Shown here piece after piece: positions 1-10,045 of a stretch of DNA of 64,000 bases. Numbering within the stretch: position 1 is the stretch's first letter; every line of letters starts with the position of its first letter. Under the pieces are notes generated by a model. That model was not told the DNA's origin. It searched no databases and saw only the letters and a program-made list of their open reading frames with translations. The DNA comes from Alkalicoccus saliphilus. GTDB taxonomy: Bacteria > Bacillota > Bacilli > Bacillales > Salisediminibacteriaceae. Both the position numbers and the translations under genes were made by a program. The stretch is taken from the NCBI RefSeq assembly GCF_003044065.1, contig NZ_PZJJ01000006.1:1-64000 (forward strand), written 5' to 3'.

Positions 1-29
1 TTCGATCATTTCGATTACGATTCATAGAG

Positions 30-87
30 GATCCTCCTTATGATGGTTTTTGGTTTAGCAACTGCATCATATCGGAGGATCTTTTTT
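30..87 (+). terminator. Rho-independent terminator of a gene entering from the left edge
   Basis: GATCCTCC (30-37) pairs with GGAGGATC (74-81), an inner TGATG/CATCA pairing extends the stem, and six T follow. A TAG at 25-27 lies just upstream, so it probably ends a + strand gene whose last codons enter the window. Eight codons are too few to name that gene. Confidence 0.75.
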
Positions 88-136
88 ATGTCCAGAGGGG
101 CCAGACGAACCTGACAGGAATGCTCCGTGGCGAGAT

Positions 137-274
137 AGGACGAGCTGAAGATCCATTTCTTCCGAGCATTGGAGGAAGAAATTAGCTGAAGCCGGCCCGC
201 CCGGAAAGCGTCCTGTGGAGGCGAAAGCAGGGAAATGCATAGGCATGTATAAAAAATACTTTATAAACAGCCTG
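137..274 (+). repeat. Dispersed repeat, copy 1
   Basis: This 138-bp block recurs almost identically (about 95% by eye) in inverted orientation at 19393-19531. It contains an ATTTCTTCC...GGAAGAAAT hairpin and a GC-rich GCCGGCCCGCCCGG core. It has no convincing ORF. A perfect intrinsic terminator begins 4 bases after its end, and the second copy also abuts a terminator at the same end. It could be a small mobile intergenic element or a transcribed RNA element. Confidence 0.85.
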
Positions 275-277
275 TAA

Positions 278-307
278 CCCGGAAACTTAAATAGTTTCCG
301 GGTTTTT
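278..307 (+). terminator. Intrinsic terminator abutting repeat copy 1
   Basis: CCCGGAAACT (278-287) and AGTTTCCGGG (293-302) form a perfect 10-bp stem around a TAAAT loop, followed by TTTTT. No protein gene precedes it, so it would end a transcript that includes the repeat. Confidence 0.8.
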
Positions 308-429
308 AATAGTTTTAAAACACTGCTTATTCAATACACTCCGGCAGTCCCTGTATAGATAAGCACCGGCAGAAACTGTGTAAAATTCAGTTTCCGCGCT
401 GTGATCGTAATAAGATATCCTGCATAATA

Positions 430-472
430 AAAAATACCCCGACCGGGAGGAATACCGGTGCAGGGTATTTTA
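430..472 (-). terminator. lexA transcription terminator
   Basis: On the minus strand AAAATACCC pairs with GGGTATTTT, with an inner ACCGG/CCGGT pairing, followed by TTATT. It lies directly downstream of the lexA stop codon. Confidence 0.75.
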
Positions 473-477
473 ACTAA

Positions 478-1101
478 TTAATGAATGGAGCGGAATACTC
501 CGATCACTTTTCCGAGGATTTGTACATAGTCGAGCAGAATTGGTTCAAGAGATGCATTTTCAGGCTGAAGTCTGAAGTAGTTCTTTTCTTTGAAGAAACG
601 CTTTACTGTAGCTTCGTTATCTTCCGTCATAGCAACGACAATATCCCCGTTATCCGCAGACGCCTGTTGTTTAACAACTACGTAATCCCCGTCGAAAATA
701 CCGGCCTCAATCATGGAGTCACCGGAAACTTCCAGAATAAACGATTCCTCATCGTGGACAAAATTAGCAGGAAGAGGAACGTATTCCTCAATATTCTCTA
801 TAGCTGTAATTGGCTGACCCGCTGTTACTTTACCGATAACCGGAATGGAAATAGACGCAGTCTGAGGAAGATGCTGGGCTGTATCCTCCGTTTCCATTAC
901 TTCAATAGCGCGGGGCTTGGTCGGATCACGACGGATATGTCCTTTTTTTTCAAGACGTGAAAGATGACCGTGAACAGTAGAGCTTGATGCAAGACCTACA
1001 GCCTCACCAATTTCCCTCACGGAAGGCGGATACCCTTTTTCCCGGACTTCCGTACGAATAAAATCCAGGATGGCCTGCTGTCGGGATGATAATTTAGACA
1101 A
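478..1101 (-). CDS. lexA: SOS repressor LexA
   Basis: LexA represses SOS genes and cleaves itself when RecA filaments form on damaged DNA. The 207-residue product has an N-terminal winged helix-turn-helix (about residues 1-65, ending [12 protein letters not shown]) and a C-terminal S24 peptidase domain. Visible are the Ala94-Gly95 cleavage bond, catalytic Ser129 in GDSM and Lys167 in ATVKRF. I chose the TTG at 1101 because GAGGTG lies 6 bases upstream and [14 protein letters not shown] is the usual N-terminus. The longer reading frame to 1185 runs through the promoter. It is divergent from yneA, with LexA boxes between them. Confidence 0.96.
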   Translation of the reverse strand: MSKLSSRQQAILDFIRTEVREKGYPPSVREIGEAVGLASSSTVHGHLSRLEKKGHIRRDPTKPRAIEVMETEDTAQHLPQTASISIPVIGKVTAGQPITAIENIEEYVPLPANFVHDEESFILEVSGDSMIEAGIFDGDYVVVKQQASADNGDIVVAMTEDNEATVKRFFKEKNYFRLQPENASLEPILLDYVQILGKVIGVFRSIH

Positions 1102-1125
1102 AATAAACACCTCTCTGCTGTAATT

Positions 1126-1153
1126 TTTATATTCAGTCTTACTTAATAGACAA
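1126..1153 (-). promoter_or_regulatory. Putative lexA promoter
   Basis: Minus-strand TTGTCT (1148-1153) and TATAAA (1126-1131) are 16 bases apart, upstream of the TTG start. A degenerate LexA-box-like CGAACTATTTGTCT overlaps the -35 region, consistent with autoregulation but weak. Confidence 0.5.
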
Positions 1154-1186
1154 ATAGTTCGTATGCTACAGGAAAAGTATAACATG

Positions 1187-1277
1187 AGAACAAAAGTTTC
1201 GCAAACGTTCGTTCTATTTTGCAGTTGACACGAACGTTCGTTCCATGTACGATGTAAGAATCATATGAGAACAAATA
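1187..1277 (+). promoter_or_regulatory. yneA SOS promoter with clustered LexA boxes
   Basis: TTGACA (1225-1230) and TACGAT (1248-1253) are 17 bases apart. A consensus Bacillus LexA box CGAACGTTCGTTCC (1231-1244) fills the spacer. Near-matches lie at 1187-1200, 1202-1214 and 1266-1277. This arrangement lets LexA block RNA polymerase at yneA directly and possibly also lexA on the other side. Confidence 0.85.
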
Positions 1278-1303
1278 TTCTTACGAACGAAGGGGCGAAC
1301 AGC

Positions 1304-2286
<983 letters not shown>

Positions 2287-2309
2287 TTATCGTATGTGGA
2301 GGAATTTGA

Positions 2310-2543
2310 ATGATAAGCAAAGATAAACTCGATCGTATAAATGCACTTGCCCGTAAAGCAAAGGCAGACGGGCTGACTTTGAAAGAACAAAAAGAACAAA
2401 AAGAACTTCGTCAGGAATATTTAAAAAACGTCCGTAAATCATTCAAAAACCAGCTCAGCTCGGTTAAAGTTGTTGATGAACAGGGGCAGGATGTTACGCC
2501 TGAAAAATTAAAGCAGGAACAGAGAAAAGATCTGCTTCATTAA
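2310..2543 (+). CDS. ynzC: DUF896 protein YnzC
   Basis: A 77-residue DUF896 protein, third gene of the SOS operon. The family signature is clear: MISKDKLDRINALARKAK at the N-terminus, then LTLKEQKEQKELRQEYL and VRKSFKNQL. YnzC homologues form a short two-helix hairpin with a disordered tail; their function is not established. A strong GTGGAGG ribosome site precedes the ATG, and an intrinsic terminator follows at 2547. Confidence 0.93.
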   Translation: MISKDKLDRINALARKAKADGLTLKEQKEQKELRQEYLKNVRKSFKNQLSSVKVVDEQGQDVTPEKLKQEQRKDLLH

Positions 2544-2546
2544 AAT

Positions 2547-2592
2547 ATGCCGGACCTGTATCGCTTTAGAGATACAAAGGTCCGGCATTTTC
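2547..2592 (+). terminator. Terminator of yneA-yneB-ynzC
   Basis: ATGCCGGACCT and AGGTCCGGCAT form a long stem with an internal GTATC/GATAC pairing, followed by TTTTC. Confidence 0.85.
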
Positions 2593-2616
2593 AATCTCTG
2601 ATTTTTGTTTTATAGG

Positions 2617-2645
2617 TTGTCTAACCTCCTCGAAACGTATATCAT
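2617..2645 (+). promoter_or_regulatory. Putative tkt promoter
   Basis: TTGTCT (2617-2622) and TATCAT (2640-2645) are 17 bases apart, upstream of transketolase and after the ynzC terminator. Confidence 0.5.
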
Positions 2646-2692
2646 TAGGGGAGTGAGTGAATATATTAACATAAAGTGAGGGTGTTTTCTGA

Positions 2693-4693
2693 ATGTCAAC
2701 TTCTTTAGAGCAGTTATCAATTAATACGATTCGTACACTTTCGATCGATAGTATTGAAAAAGCAAACTCCGGACATCCGGGAATGCCTATGGGCTCAGCT
2801 CCCATGGCGTACAAGCTGTTTACAGAGTTTATGCAGCATAATCCAAAAAATCCGGAATGGTTTAACCGGGACCGATTCATCTTATCAGCAGGTCACGGGT
2901 CCATGCTTTTATACAGCCTGCTCCATCTCCATGGATACGACGTAACAATGGAAGACCTTAAAAACTTCCGCCAGTGGGGAAGCCGCACTCCCGGTCATCC
3001 GGAGTATGGGCATACACCGGGAGTCGAAGCGACAACGGGACCACTCGGACAGGGACTGGCAATGGCAGTAGGGTTTGCCATGGCAGAAACTCACCTTGCA
3101 GCAACATATAATAAAGAAAATTACCCGGTGGTGGATCATTACACTTACAGCATCTGTGGCGACGGGGATCTGATGGAAGGTGTTTCTGCAGAATCTGCTT
3201 CACTGGCCGGTCATCTGAAACTCGGCAAGCTTATTGTAATGTATGATTCCAATGATATATCTCTCGATGGAGATCTTCATCAGTCTTTCTCAGAAAGCGT
3301 AGCAGACCGCTATCGTGCGTATGGCTGGCACGTATCCATTGTAGAAGATGGAAACGATACGGAAGCGATTGTCCGTGCATTGAAAGAAGCAAAAGAAGAT
3401 GATCGTCCATCGATGATCGAAGTAAAAACAGTTATCGGATTCGGTTCACCTAATAAAAGTGGTAAATCTGCTTCCCACGGCGCTCCTCTTGGGGAAGAAG
3501 AAGTTATGGAAGTACGTAAAGCTTACAAATGGGAATATGAAAACGACTTCCATATTCCTGAAGAAGTGCAGCAGAACTTTGATGAGGTAGCACAATCCGG
3601 AGCAGAAGCAGAAGAAAAATGGAACGAACTGTTTGCTTCCTACAAGAAAGCTTATCCTGAGCTCGCTTCCCAGCTTGAAACCGCAATAGCCGGTGAGCTG
3701 CCTGAAGGATGGGACAAGGATATCCCGGTGTATGAAGCCGGTGATTCACCAGCTACACGTGCTTCAGGTGGAGAAGTACTGAACGAAATTGCCAAAAATG
3801 TTCCTTCCCTTTTCGGCGGTTCAGCTGATCTGGCTTCATCCAATAAAACGATGCTGAAAAATGAAGAAGATTTCAGCCGGAATAACTACGCCGGCCGCAA
3901 CATTTGGTTTGGCGTACGTGAATTTGCAATGGCTGCAGCTGTTAACGGGATGGCGCTCCACGGGGGAGTACGTCCATACGGTGCTACTTTCTTCGTATTT
4001 TCTGACTATCTGCGTCCGGCACTCCGCCTCGCTTCACTAATGCAGATTCCATCTACGTTTGTATTTACACACGACAGTATTGCAGTAGGAGAAGACGGCC
4101 CGACCCATGAGCCGATTGAACAGCTTCCTTCTCTTCGTGCGATGCCGGGGCTTTCTGTCATTCGTCCTGCTGATGCAAACGAAACAGCGGCAGCATGGCG
4201 TCTGATCATGGAAACGAACAACCACCCGACAGCACTCGTTCTTACGAGACAGGGACTTCCGACACTCGAGAAATCCCAGGAGCGTGCAGAAGAAGGCGTC
4301 CGTCGTGGAGCTTATGTAGTTTCTGAAAGCGAAAATGAAACAGACGGCTTGATTCTCGCTTCAGGCTCAGAAGTTTCCCTGGCTGTAGAAGCTCAGCAGG
4401 AACTTCAAAAAGAAGGTATTCACGTGAACGTTGTTTCCATGCCGAGCTGGGACCGATTTGCACAGCAGTCGGCAGAATATAAGGAAAGTGTCCTTCCTTC
4501 AGACGTAAAAGCACGTCTTGCGGTAGAAGTCGCTGCTCCACTCGGATGGGAAAGGTACGTCGGCGATGAAGGAGCCGTGCTTGGAATTGAAACGTTCGGT
4601 GCTTCAGCTCCAGGTGGAAAAATTATGGAAGAATACGGTTTCCATAAAGATAACGTAGTAAGCCGCTTCAAGCAGCTTCTGGAGAAAAAATAA
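2693..4693 (+). CDS. tkt: Transketolase
   Basis: Thiamine-diphosphate enzyme of the non-oxidative pentose phosphate pathway that moves two-carbon ketol units between sugar phosphates. The 666-residue protein has the usual length and all three domains. The ThDP motif GDGDLMEG ... SND is near residues 154-187, the substrate histidine motif [14 protein letters not shown] near 65, and the catalytic glutamate region [13 protein letters not shown] near 405. The C-terminal domain ends [18 protein letters not shown]. It is monocistronic, with its own promoter and terminator, and sits after ynzC as in B. subtilis. Confidence 0.97.
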   Translation: MSTSLEQLSINTIRTLSIDSIEKANSGHPGMPMGSAPMAYKLFTEFMQHNPKNPEWFNRDRFILSAGHGSMLLYSLLHLHGYDVTMEDLKNFRQWGSRTPGHPEYGHTPGVEATTGPLGQGLAMAVGFAMAETHLAATYNKENYPVVDHYTYSICGDGDLMEGVSAESASLAGHLKLGKLIVMYDSNDISLDGDLHQSFSESVADRYRAYGWHVSIVEDGNDTEAIVRALKEAKEDDRPSMIEVKTVIGFGSPNKSGKSASHGAPLGEEEVMEVRKAYKWEYENDFHIPEEVQQNFDEVAQSGAEAEEKWNELFASYKKAYPELASQLETAIAGELPEGWDKDIPVYEAGDSPATRASGGEVLNEIAKNVPSLFGGSADLASSNKTMLKNEEDFSRNNYAGRNIWFGVREFAMAAAVNGMALHGGVRPYGATFFVFSDYLRPALRLASLMQIPSTFVFTHDSIAVGEDGPTHEPIEQLPSLRAMPGLSVIRPADANETAAAWRLIMETNNHPTALVLTRQGLPTLEKSQERAEEGVRRGAYVVSESENETDGLILASGSEVSLAVEAQQELQKEGIHVNVVSMPSWDRFAQQSAEYKESVLPSDVKARLAVEVAAPLGWERYVGDEGAVLGIETFGASAPGGKIMEEYGFHKDNVVSRFKQLLEKK

Positions 4694-4703
4694 ATAAATC
4701 ATC

Positions 4704-4737
4704 AGCTGCCGGGTTTTTTCCGGCAGCTTTTCTTTTT
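4704..4737 (+). terminator. tkt terminator
   Basis: AGCTGCCGG and CCGGCAGCT form a 9-bp stem, followed by TTTTCTTTTT. Confidence 0.9.
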
Positions 4738-4760
4738 GGAGTCTTCAGCCGTTTATACCT

Positions 4761-4788
4761 TTGCAAACAAAGCACAGTCGTGTATACT
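4761..4788 (+). promoter_or_regulatory. Putative yneF promoter
   Basis: TTGCAA (4761-4766) and TATACT (4783-4788) with a 16-base spacer, 46 bases before the yneF start. Confidence 0.6.
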
Positions 4789-4834
4789 AATGAAGGTTAG
4801 GAAATGTAGTATTTTATGAAGGAGGGTCACGACG

Positions 4835-5056
4835 ATGCAGCTATGGCTTGCTATCCTGTTGATCGTCATTGCTTTGTTAGCAGGGGTCGCACTCGGGTTT
4901 TTTATTGCCAGAAAATATATGATGAACTATATGAAAAAGAACCCGCCAATTAACGAAAAAATGCTGAGAGTTATGATGATGCAGATGGGTATGAATCCAT
5001 CGCAGAAAAAGATAAATCAAATGATGAAAGCGATGAACAACGAGCAGAATAAGTAA
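4835..5056 (+). CDS. yneF: UPF0154 membrane protein YneF
   Basis: A 73-residue single-pass membrane protein of the YneF family. A hydrophobic segment (about residues 3-24, [21 protein letters not shown]) is followed by a basic cytoplasmic tail with [21 protein letters not shown], the hallmark of this family. AAGGAGGGTCACG precedes the ATG. Position after tkt matches B. subtilis. Function unknown. Confidence 0.93.
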   Translation: MQLWLAILLIVIALLAGVALGFFIARKYMMNYMKKNPPINEKMLRVMMMQMGMNPSQKKINQMMKAMNNEQNK

Positions 5057-5103
5057 TGTAGGAGCGGGTGAAAAAACCCCGGTACTTACAGTACATCCGA
5101 AAT

Positions 5104-5144
5104 TGGGGAGCTGTCCTGGGGAATGGGGCAGCTCCTCTTTATTC
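5104..5144 (+). terminator. yneF terminator
   Basis: GGGGAGCTG and CAGCTCCTC form the stem around a G-rich loop, followed by TTTATT. Confidence 0.7.
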
Positions 5145-5225
5145 AACTATTTCTTATGCTGAGATAATAACTAGTTTACCGGCAGGAACCTTTTCAGGAA
5201 GCATTGCAGAAAGGAGATACAGGAT

Positions 5226-6290
5226 ATGACCGGTTCAGATAAACCGTCAATAGATAATCTAGAACTGATTCACGGAAAATATGAAGTGATTGACGTACGC
5301 TCCCCTCAGGAATTTACTGAGTTTCATTATCCAGGAAGCATCAATGTTCCTCTTTTCAGCAATAAGGAAAGAGCGGAAGTAGGAACTGCCTACAAACAGG
5401 AAAGTCCGGATAAAGCAAAAGAAATAGGACTTAAACTTTTTTCAGAAAAGCTCCCGGTATTTTATGAAGCAGTTCATTCGCTTATGAAAGAGTCACCCAA
5501 TCCTATTGTAATTACGTGCGCACGCGGCGGCATGCGGAGTGGAGCGTACGTTTCTTTATTAAACAGTCTTGGATTTCCCGTTTTACAGCTTGAAGGAGGA
5601 ATCAGAAGCCTGCGTCAATATGTGCAGGGGGAAATAGAAAGACTGTCGACTATTGACTGGAAGGCAGTGGTCGTCGGCGGGAATACAGGGACAAGGAAAA
5701 CTATTTGGCTGGAGAAACTTGATGCGGAAGGATATCCGGTATTAAATCTTGAAATGCTAGCCAGCCACCGCGGGTCTATTTTTGGACACATAGGAATGAA
5801 GAAAAGATCCCAGAAAATGTTTGAATGGCTGCTTGTGGAAAAAATGCAGCAGCTCGAATCCCATTCTTATTTAATAATGGAAGCTGAAAGTAAGCGGATA
5901 GGTCCCGTTATTATTCCGGAATGGCTTCAGTCTGTTAAAGAATCAGGCCGGTTTATTGAACTGGAAGATACGATGGAGAGCCGGGTGAATTATCTTTTAA
6001 AAGAGTATGAACCTGAGCTTAACGAGGAAGCTTTTGCTGAAGCGCTTCAGAAGCTTACGAGACTTAAACCCTATACGAAAGAAGCTGTGGATCAAGCATT
6101 GTTAAGGAATGATTATTACACAGTATTCTACCGCCTTCTTGAAGAATATTATGATCCGCGTTATTCACACAAGCCGGAGGACCATATTGAAAAAAACAAT
6201 GTCCTAAAATTGAATATTTCGGGAATGAATGAAAAGGAAGTGCTTACGTCACTGAAGAATAAAATTCATTCTGCTGTCCGAAAGGAGTAA
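5226..6290 (+). CDS. mnmH: tRNA 2-selenouridine synthase (MnmH/SelU)
   Basis: Converts 2-thiouridine at the wobble position of Lys, Glu and Gln tRNAs to 2-selenouridine, using selenophosphate from SelD. The 354-residue protein has an N-terminal rhodanese domain (YEVIDVRSPQEF, catalytic Cys98 in ITCARGGMRSG) and a P-loop domain (GGNTGTRKT at 151-159). It is slightly short for the family but complete. AAAGGAG precedes the ATG. Its presence shows that selenophosphate is used both for tRNA modification and for selenocysteine here. It is followed 3 bases later by the ABC exporter genes and may be co-transcribed with them. Confidence 0.95.
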   Translation: MTGSDKPSIDNLELIHGKYEVIDVRSPQEFTEFHYPGSINVPLFSNKERAEVGTAYKQESPDKAKEIGLKLFSEKLPVFYEAVHSLMKESPNPIVITCARGGMRSGAYVSLLNSLGFPVLQLEGGIRSLRQYVQGEIERLSTIDWKAVVVGGNTGTRKTIWLEKLDAEGYPVLNLEMLASHRGSIFGHIGMKKRSQKMFEWLLVEKMQQLESHSYLIMEAESKRIGPVIIPEWLQSVKESGRFIELEDTMESRVNYLLKEYEPELNEEAFAEALQKLTRLKPYTKEAVDQALLRNDYYTVFYRLLEEYYDPRYSHKPEDHIEKNNVLKLNISGMNEKEVLTSLKNKIHSAVRKE

Positions 6291-6293
6291 AGA

Positions 6294-8045
6294 ATGAAGG
6301 TTTTTTACGATCTTTCCTGGTATTTCAAACAAGAGAAACTCCGTTATGGCACTGGTATATTCATACTGATGCTCGTTTCTGCCCTGACGCTTATTCCCCC
6401 ATACGTTATAGGTCTTGTCGTTGATCTGATAGACGGTCAGAATATGACGCAGGAAATTCTGATCTATTGGATGACAATATTGGCCGCAGTAGGGGTTCTT
6501 TCTTATATTCTGAGATATATCTGGAGAATACTGATATTTGGAGCTTCCATTAAGCTCGCCAGAATTCTCCGCAGCAATTTATACAGTCATTTTACGAAAA
6601 TGTCTTCTTCTTTTTATCAAAAACGGCGTACCGGCGATCTAATGGCGCATGCAACAAATGATATACGGGCAGTGGAACAGACTGCCGGAGCCGGTGTTCT
6701 GACACTTGTAGACTCGCTGACTATGGGGAGTTTTGTCATCATTACGATGGCGATCACCATCAGCTGGGAACTGACGCTTATAGCTCTTATTCCAATGCCG
6801 TTTATGGCTTTCGCTACAGCTAAGTATGGAAGTATGCTTCATCACCGGTTTGGCAGTGCTCAGGCCGCTTTTTCTGCTTTAAATAATAAGGTTCAGGAAA
6901 GTATGAGCGGTATCCGAGTGACGAAAGCATTTGGTTACGAGGAAGAGGAAATCAGTGCTTTTCGCAGCCAGTCCGACGATGTAGTGAAAAAGAATATGGC
7001 TGTTGCCAGAGTGGATGCTTTATTTGATCCTACTATTACAATCGTAGTCGGTCTGTCTTATTTTCTTTCAGTAGCTTTTGGTGCTTATTTCGTGATCAAT
7101 GAAGCGATAACGATCGGGCAGCTGACAAGTTTTACAGTTTATCTTGGTCTACTCATATGGCCGATGCTGGCCTTTGGCTGGTTTTTCAACATTATAGAGC
7201 GGGGGAGAGCTTCCTACGACCGAATACGGCGTCTGCTTTTCGTGGAGCAGGAAATCAAAGATGTCAAAGGCGCGATTGAATCTCCTCCCGCAGGAGATGT
7301 AGTATTTGATATTAAAGAATTTACATACGATGGGGAAAAAGGACTTTTTGATATTTATATTCATATTCCACGCGGCAGGACACTTGGTATAGCCGGAAAG
7401 ACCGGCAGCGGAAAAAGTACGCTTTCACGCACACTCCTCCGGGATTTTGATATTCAGAAAGGGAGGGTGCTGGTTGAAGGCCAGCCGCTGGATACTTATG
7501 AAAAAGATGCCCTGCTTACCTCCATTGCTTATGTACCGCAGGATCACTTTTTATTTTCAGCTACGATAGCTGATAATATTGCTTTTGGGAAACCGGAAGC
7601 TTCCTATAAGGATATTGTAAAAGCAGCAGCAGCTGCCGGCATACATGAGGATATTATTCACTTCACTGAAGGATATGAAACGATGGTGGGGGAAAGAGGT
7701 GTTACACTGTCTGGAGGGCAAAAACAGAGGCTGTCGATTGCCAGAGCTCTCCTGCTCGATCCGGAGATTCTTATCCTGGATGACTCTCTCTCTGCCGTGG
7801 ACGCACGCACGGAAGAGCTCATATTGGAAACGTTAAAAAAAGAAAGAAAAAGTAAAACAACAATTATTACAGCCCATCGACTGAGCGCTTTAAATCATGC
7901 TGACGAAATTATCGTGCTGGAAAAAGGCAGAATCAGTGAAAGAGGAAATCATGAAGAGCTTCTGCTGAAAAATCGATGGTACGCGAAAATGTATCAGACG
8001 CAGCAACTGGAATCAGAGCTGGAAGGAGGCGGAGACAATGCTTGA
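6294..8045 (+). CDS. Multidrug ABC exporter half-transporter, BmrC/YheI-like
   Basis: A 583-residue ABC half-transporter: six-helix membrane domain (about residues 15-300), then an ATPase domain. Walker A is GKTGSGKST, the signature is LSGGQKQR, and Walker B is ILILDDS. The residue after the Walker B Asp is Asp instead of catalytic Glu, as in the degenerate-site subunit of heterodimeric exporters such as BmrC. It overlaps the next gene by 8 bases, so the two are translationally coupled and should form a heterodimer. The substrate cannot be read from sequence; drug or lipid export is likely. Confidence 0.9.
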   Translation: MKVFYDLSWYFKQEKLRYGTGIFILMLVSALTLIPPYVIGLVVDLIDGQNMTQEILIYWMTILAAVGVLSYILRYIWRILIFGASIKLARILRSNLYSHFTKMSSSFYQKRRTGDLMAHATNDIRAVEQTAGAGVLTLVDSLTMGSFVIITMAITISWELTLIALIPMPFMAFATAKYGSMLHHRFGSAQAAFSALNNKVQESMSGIRVTKAFGYEEEEISAFRSQSDDVVKKNMAVARVDALFDPTITIVVGLSYFLSVAFGAYFVINEAITIGQLTSFTVYLGLLIWPMLAFGWFFNIIERGRASYDRIRRLLFVEQEIKDVKGAIESPPAGDVVFDIKEFTYDGEKGLFDIYIHIPRGRTLGIAGKTGSGKSTLSRTLLRDFDIQKGRVLVEGQPLDTYEKDALLTSIAYVPQDHFLFSATIADNIAFGKPEASYKDIVKAAAAAGIHEDIIHFTEGYETMVGERGVTLSGGQKQRLSIARALLLDPEILILDDSLSAVDARTEELILETLKKERKSKTTIITAHRLSALNHADEIIVLEKGRISERGNHEELLLKNRWYAKMYQTQQLESELEGGGDNA

Positions 8046-9813
8046 TAAACATAAGCATCTTATGCATCCGCTTCCTCAAAAAGAAGTGTTAAAACGACTC
8101 CTCGTCTACACTGCGGCACATAAAAAAATGATTGCTGCTGCCATGGTTCTTCTTATAGGGGGGACGGCAGCAGATCTGGCGGGGCCGATACTCGTACAGA
8201 TTTTTATCGACGACTACCTGACGCCCCGTAATTTAGCTGCCGGGGCGCTGACAGCACTGGCATCCGCCTACCTTTTTCTTTACGCGGGATCGGCTGTTAT
8301 GAATTACTTTCAGTCGTACATGTTTCAAAAAATTGCGCTGGCAATCATTCAGCAGCTGCGCATCGATGTTTTCGAAAAAGTTGAAAAGCTGGGACTTTCA
8401 TTTTTCGACCAGTTTCCGGCAGGAGGTCTTATTTCGAGAATAACGAACGATACGGAGCAGGTAAAAGAACTGTATATAACCGTCCTTGCCATATTTGTTC
8501 AAAACATTGTTTTTCTCGTGGGGATTTTTGCGGCTATGTTTTATTTAAACCCCCAGCTGGCGGCTTTTGCACTCTTTATTCTTCCGGTTATTCTTTGCGT
8601 AATCTTTCTTTACCGAAAATACAGTGCAGTTTATTATGCGGAGATGAGCGAAAAGCTGAGTGATTTAAACGCCCGGTTGAATGAATCAATCCAGGGAATG
8701 GCCGTTATTCAGATGTTTCGTCAGGAAAGAAGAATGAACAGGGAGTTTTCCGGGATTAATCAGAGCCACCATAACGCATGGCTGAAAAGTATGAAGCTCG
8801 ATGGACTGCTTTTGAGACCTGCTGTAGACTTAATTTCCATTCTTGCATTAATACTTGTTCTGACATATTTCGGGATTACCTCTTTTGACTCTCCCGTCGA
8901 GATCGGAATTATTTATGCGTTTGTAAATTATCTGGACCGTTTTTTTGAGCCGGTAAATCAAATCATGCAGCGTCTTTCCCTCTTTCAGCAGGCGATGATT
9001 TCCGCCGGGAGGGTATTCCGGCTTATGGATCATGATGAGCCGGGACCAGTTCAAAAACCGAAAAAAGATTTGAAAATTCAGGATGGAAATATAGAATTCA
9101 GCAGGGTATCGTTTTCATATACCGAAGGGGAACGAGTGCTGAAAGACATCAGTTTCCAGGTCAAAAAAGGAGAAATGCTCGCGATAGTCGGGCATACAGG
9201 AAGCGGCAAAAGTTCGATCATTAACGCTTTGATGAGATTTTACGAAATCGATGCCGGAAATATTCTGATAGACGGTCATAGCGTTGATACCTTCCCGGAA
9301 AACGAACTTCGCAAAAATATCGGTCTCGTCCTTCAGGATGCTTTTATGTTCACCGGGGATATGAAATCCAATATCAATCTTTACGATCAATCGATCTCAG
9401 AAAAAAAACTACTGCAGGCAGTAAAAGACGCGGGGGCAGAAACTTTTATTCAAAAACTGAGCGGAGGGCTTGCCCATGAAGTCGGAGAACGTGGCAGCAC
9501 CCTTTCTACTGGAGAGAGGCAGCTCTTATCGTTTGCGAGAACTATTGTCAGGGATCCGCGTATACTGATACTCGATGAAGCGACAGCGAGTGTCGATACG
9601 GAAACAGAAACGGAGATTCAGAAAGCTCTTGAGAGAGCCCGGGAAGGCAGAACGACCATTGCTGTAGCACACAGACTTTCGACGATCCGGAACGCCGACC
9701 ACATTCTCGTGCTTAAAGAAGGCTCAATAGCAGAAGAAGGGACGCATGAAACACTTATCGCTCAAAAAGGAATTTATGAAAGGATGTACCGGCTGCAGAA
9801 AGGCGGAGGATAA
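8038..9813 (+). CDS. Multidrug ABC exporter half-transporter, BmrD/YheH-like
   Basis: The 591-residue partner of the preceding gene. It has a six-helix membrane domain followed by an ATPase domain with Walker A GHTGSGKSS, signature LSTGERQ, Walker B ILILDEA with the catalytic Glu intact, and the switch His in AVAHR. The signature is LSTGE where the partner has LSGGQ. So one composite ATP site combines consensus Glu with the partner LSGGQ, and the other is degenerate. This asymmetry is typical of BmrCD/TM287-288 exporters. Confidence 0.9.
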   Translation: MLDKHKHLMHPLPQKEVLKRLLVYTAAHKKMIAAAMVLLIGGTAADLAGPILVQIFIDDYLTPRNLAAGALTALASAYLFLYAGSAVMNYFQSYMFQKIALAIIQQLRIDVFEKVEKLGLSFFDQFPAGGLISRITNDTEQVKELYITVLAIFVQNIVFLVGIFAAMFYLNPQLAAFALFILPVILCVIFLYRKYSAVYYAEMSEKLSDLNARLNESIQGMAVIQMFRQERRMNREFSGINQSHHNAWLKSMKLDGLLLRPAVDLISILALILVLTYFGITSFDSPVEIGIIYAFVNYLDRFFEPVNQIMQRLSLFQQAMISAGRVFRLMDHDEPGPVQKPKKDLKIQDGNIEFSRVSFSYTEGERVLKDISFQVKKGEMLAIVGHTGSGKSSIINALMRFYEIDAGNILIDGHSVDTFPENELRKNIGLVLQDAFMFTGDMKSNINLYDQSISEKKLLQAVKDAGAETFIQKLSGGLAHEVGERGSTLSTGERQLLSFARTIVRDPRILILDEATASVDTETETEIQKALERAREGRTTIAVAHRLSTIRNADHILVLKEGSIAEEGTHETLIAQKGIYERMYRLQKGGG

Positions 9814-9928
9814 TCAGGTAAGGATCAGTTAAGCAGAAGCCATAGCTGCAGTAACGACTTGAAAAATGTTTCTCCCATCGCTGCAGAGAAGAAATTAAAC
9901 ATCCTGAAAAAGGTGCGAAAATAGTACG

Positions 9929-9960
9929 ATACCGCAGCGCTGGGCCGCTGCGGTATATTT
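9929..9960 (+). terminator. Terminator of the mnmH-ABC exporter run
   Basis: ATACCGCAGCG (9929-9939) and CGCTGCGGTAT (9946-9956) form a perfect 11-bp stem with a 6-base loop, followed by ATTT. Confidence 0.75.
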
Positions 9961-10045
9961 GTCAGGATGCGAAGAAAAGCATACAATACGACCGGCACGT
10001 ATGCTATACTGACGATGTGTCACACTCATGGAGAGGATGGAGACT

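Larger units (their letters stand above)
88..477. other. Intergenic region between the left-edge gene and lexA
   Basis: About 390 bases without a gene. It holds repeat copy 1 (137-274), a terminator at 278-307 and the lexA terminator at 430-472. Nothing else stands out. Confidence 0.7.

Noticed and set aside
481-960. 159-codon plus-strand ORF inside lexA
   Set aside because: Antisense shadow of lexA with no family resemblance.
478-1185. Longer LexA starting at 1185
   Set aside because: The extra 28 residues have no LexA counterpart and overlap the lexA promoter; TTG 1101 has a good ribosome site.
1265-1303. yneA start at ATG 1265
   Set aside because: It is too close to the mapped -10 box, has no ribosome site, and overlaps a LexA-box-like sequence.
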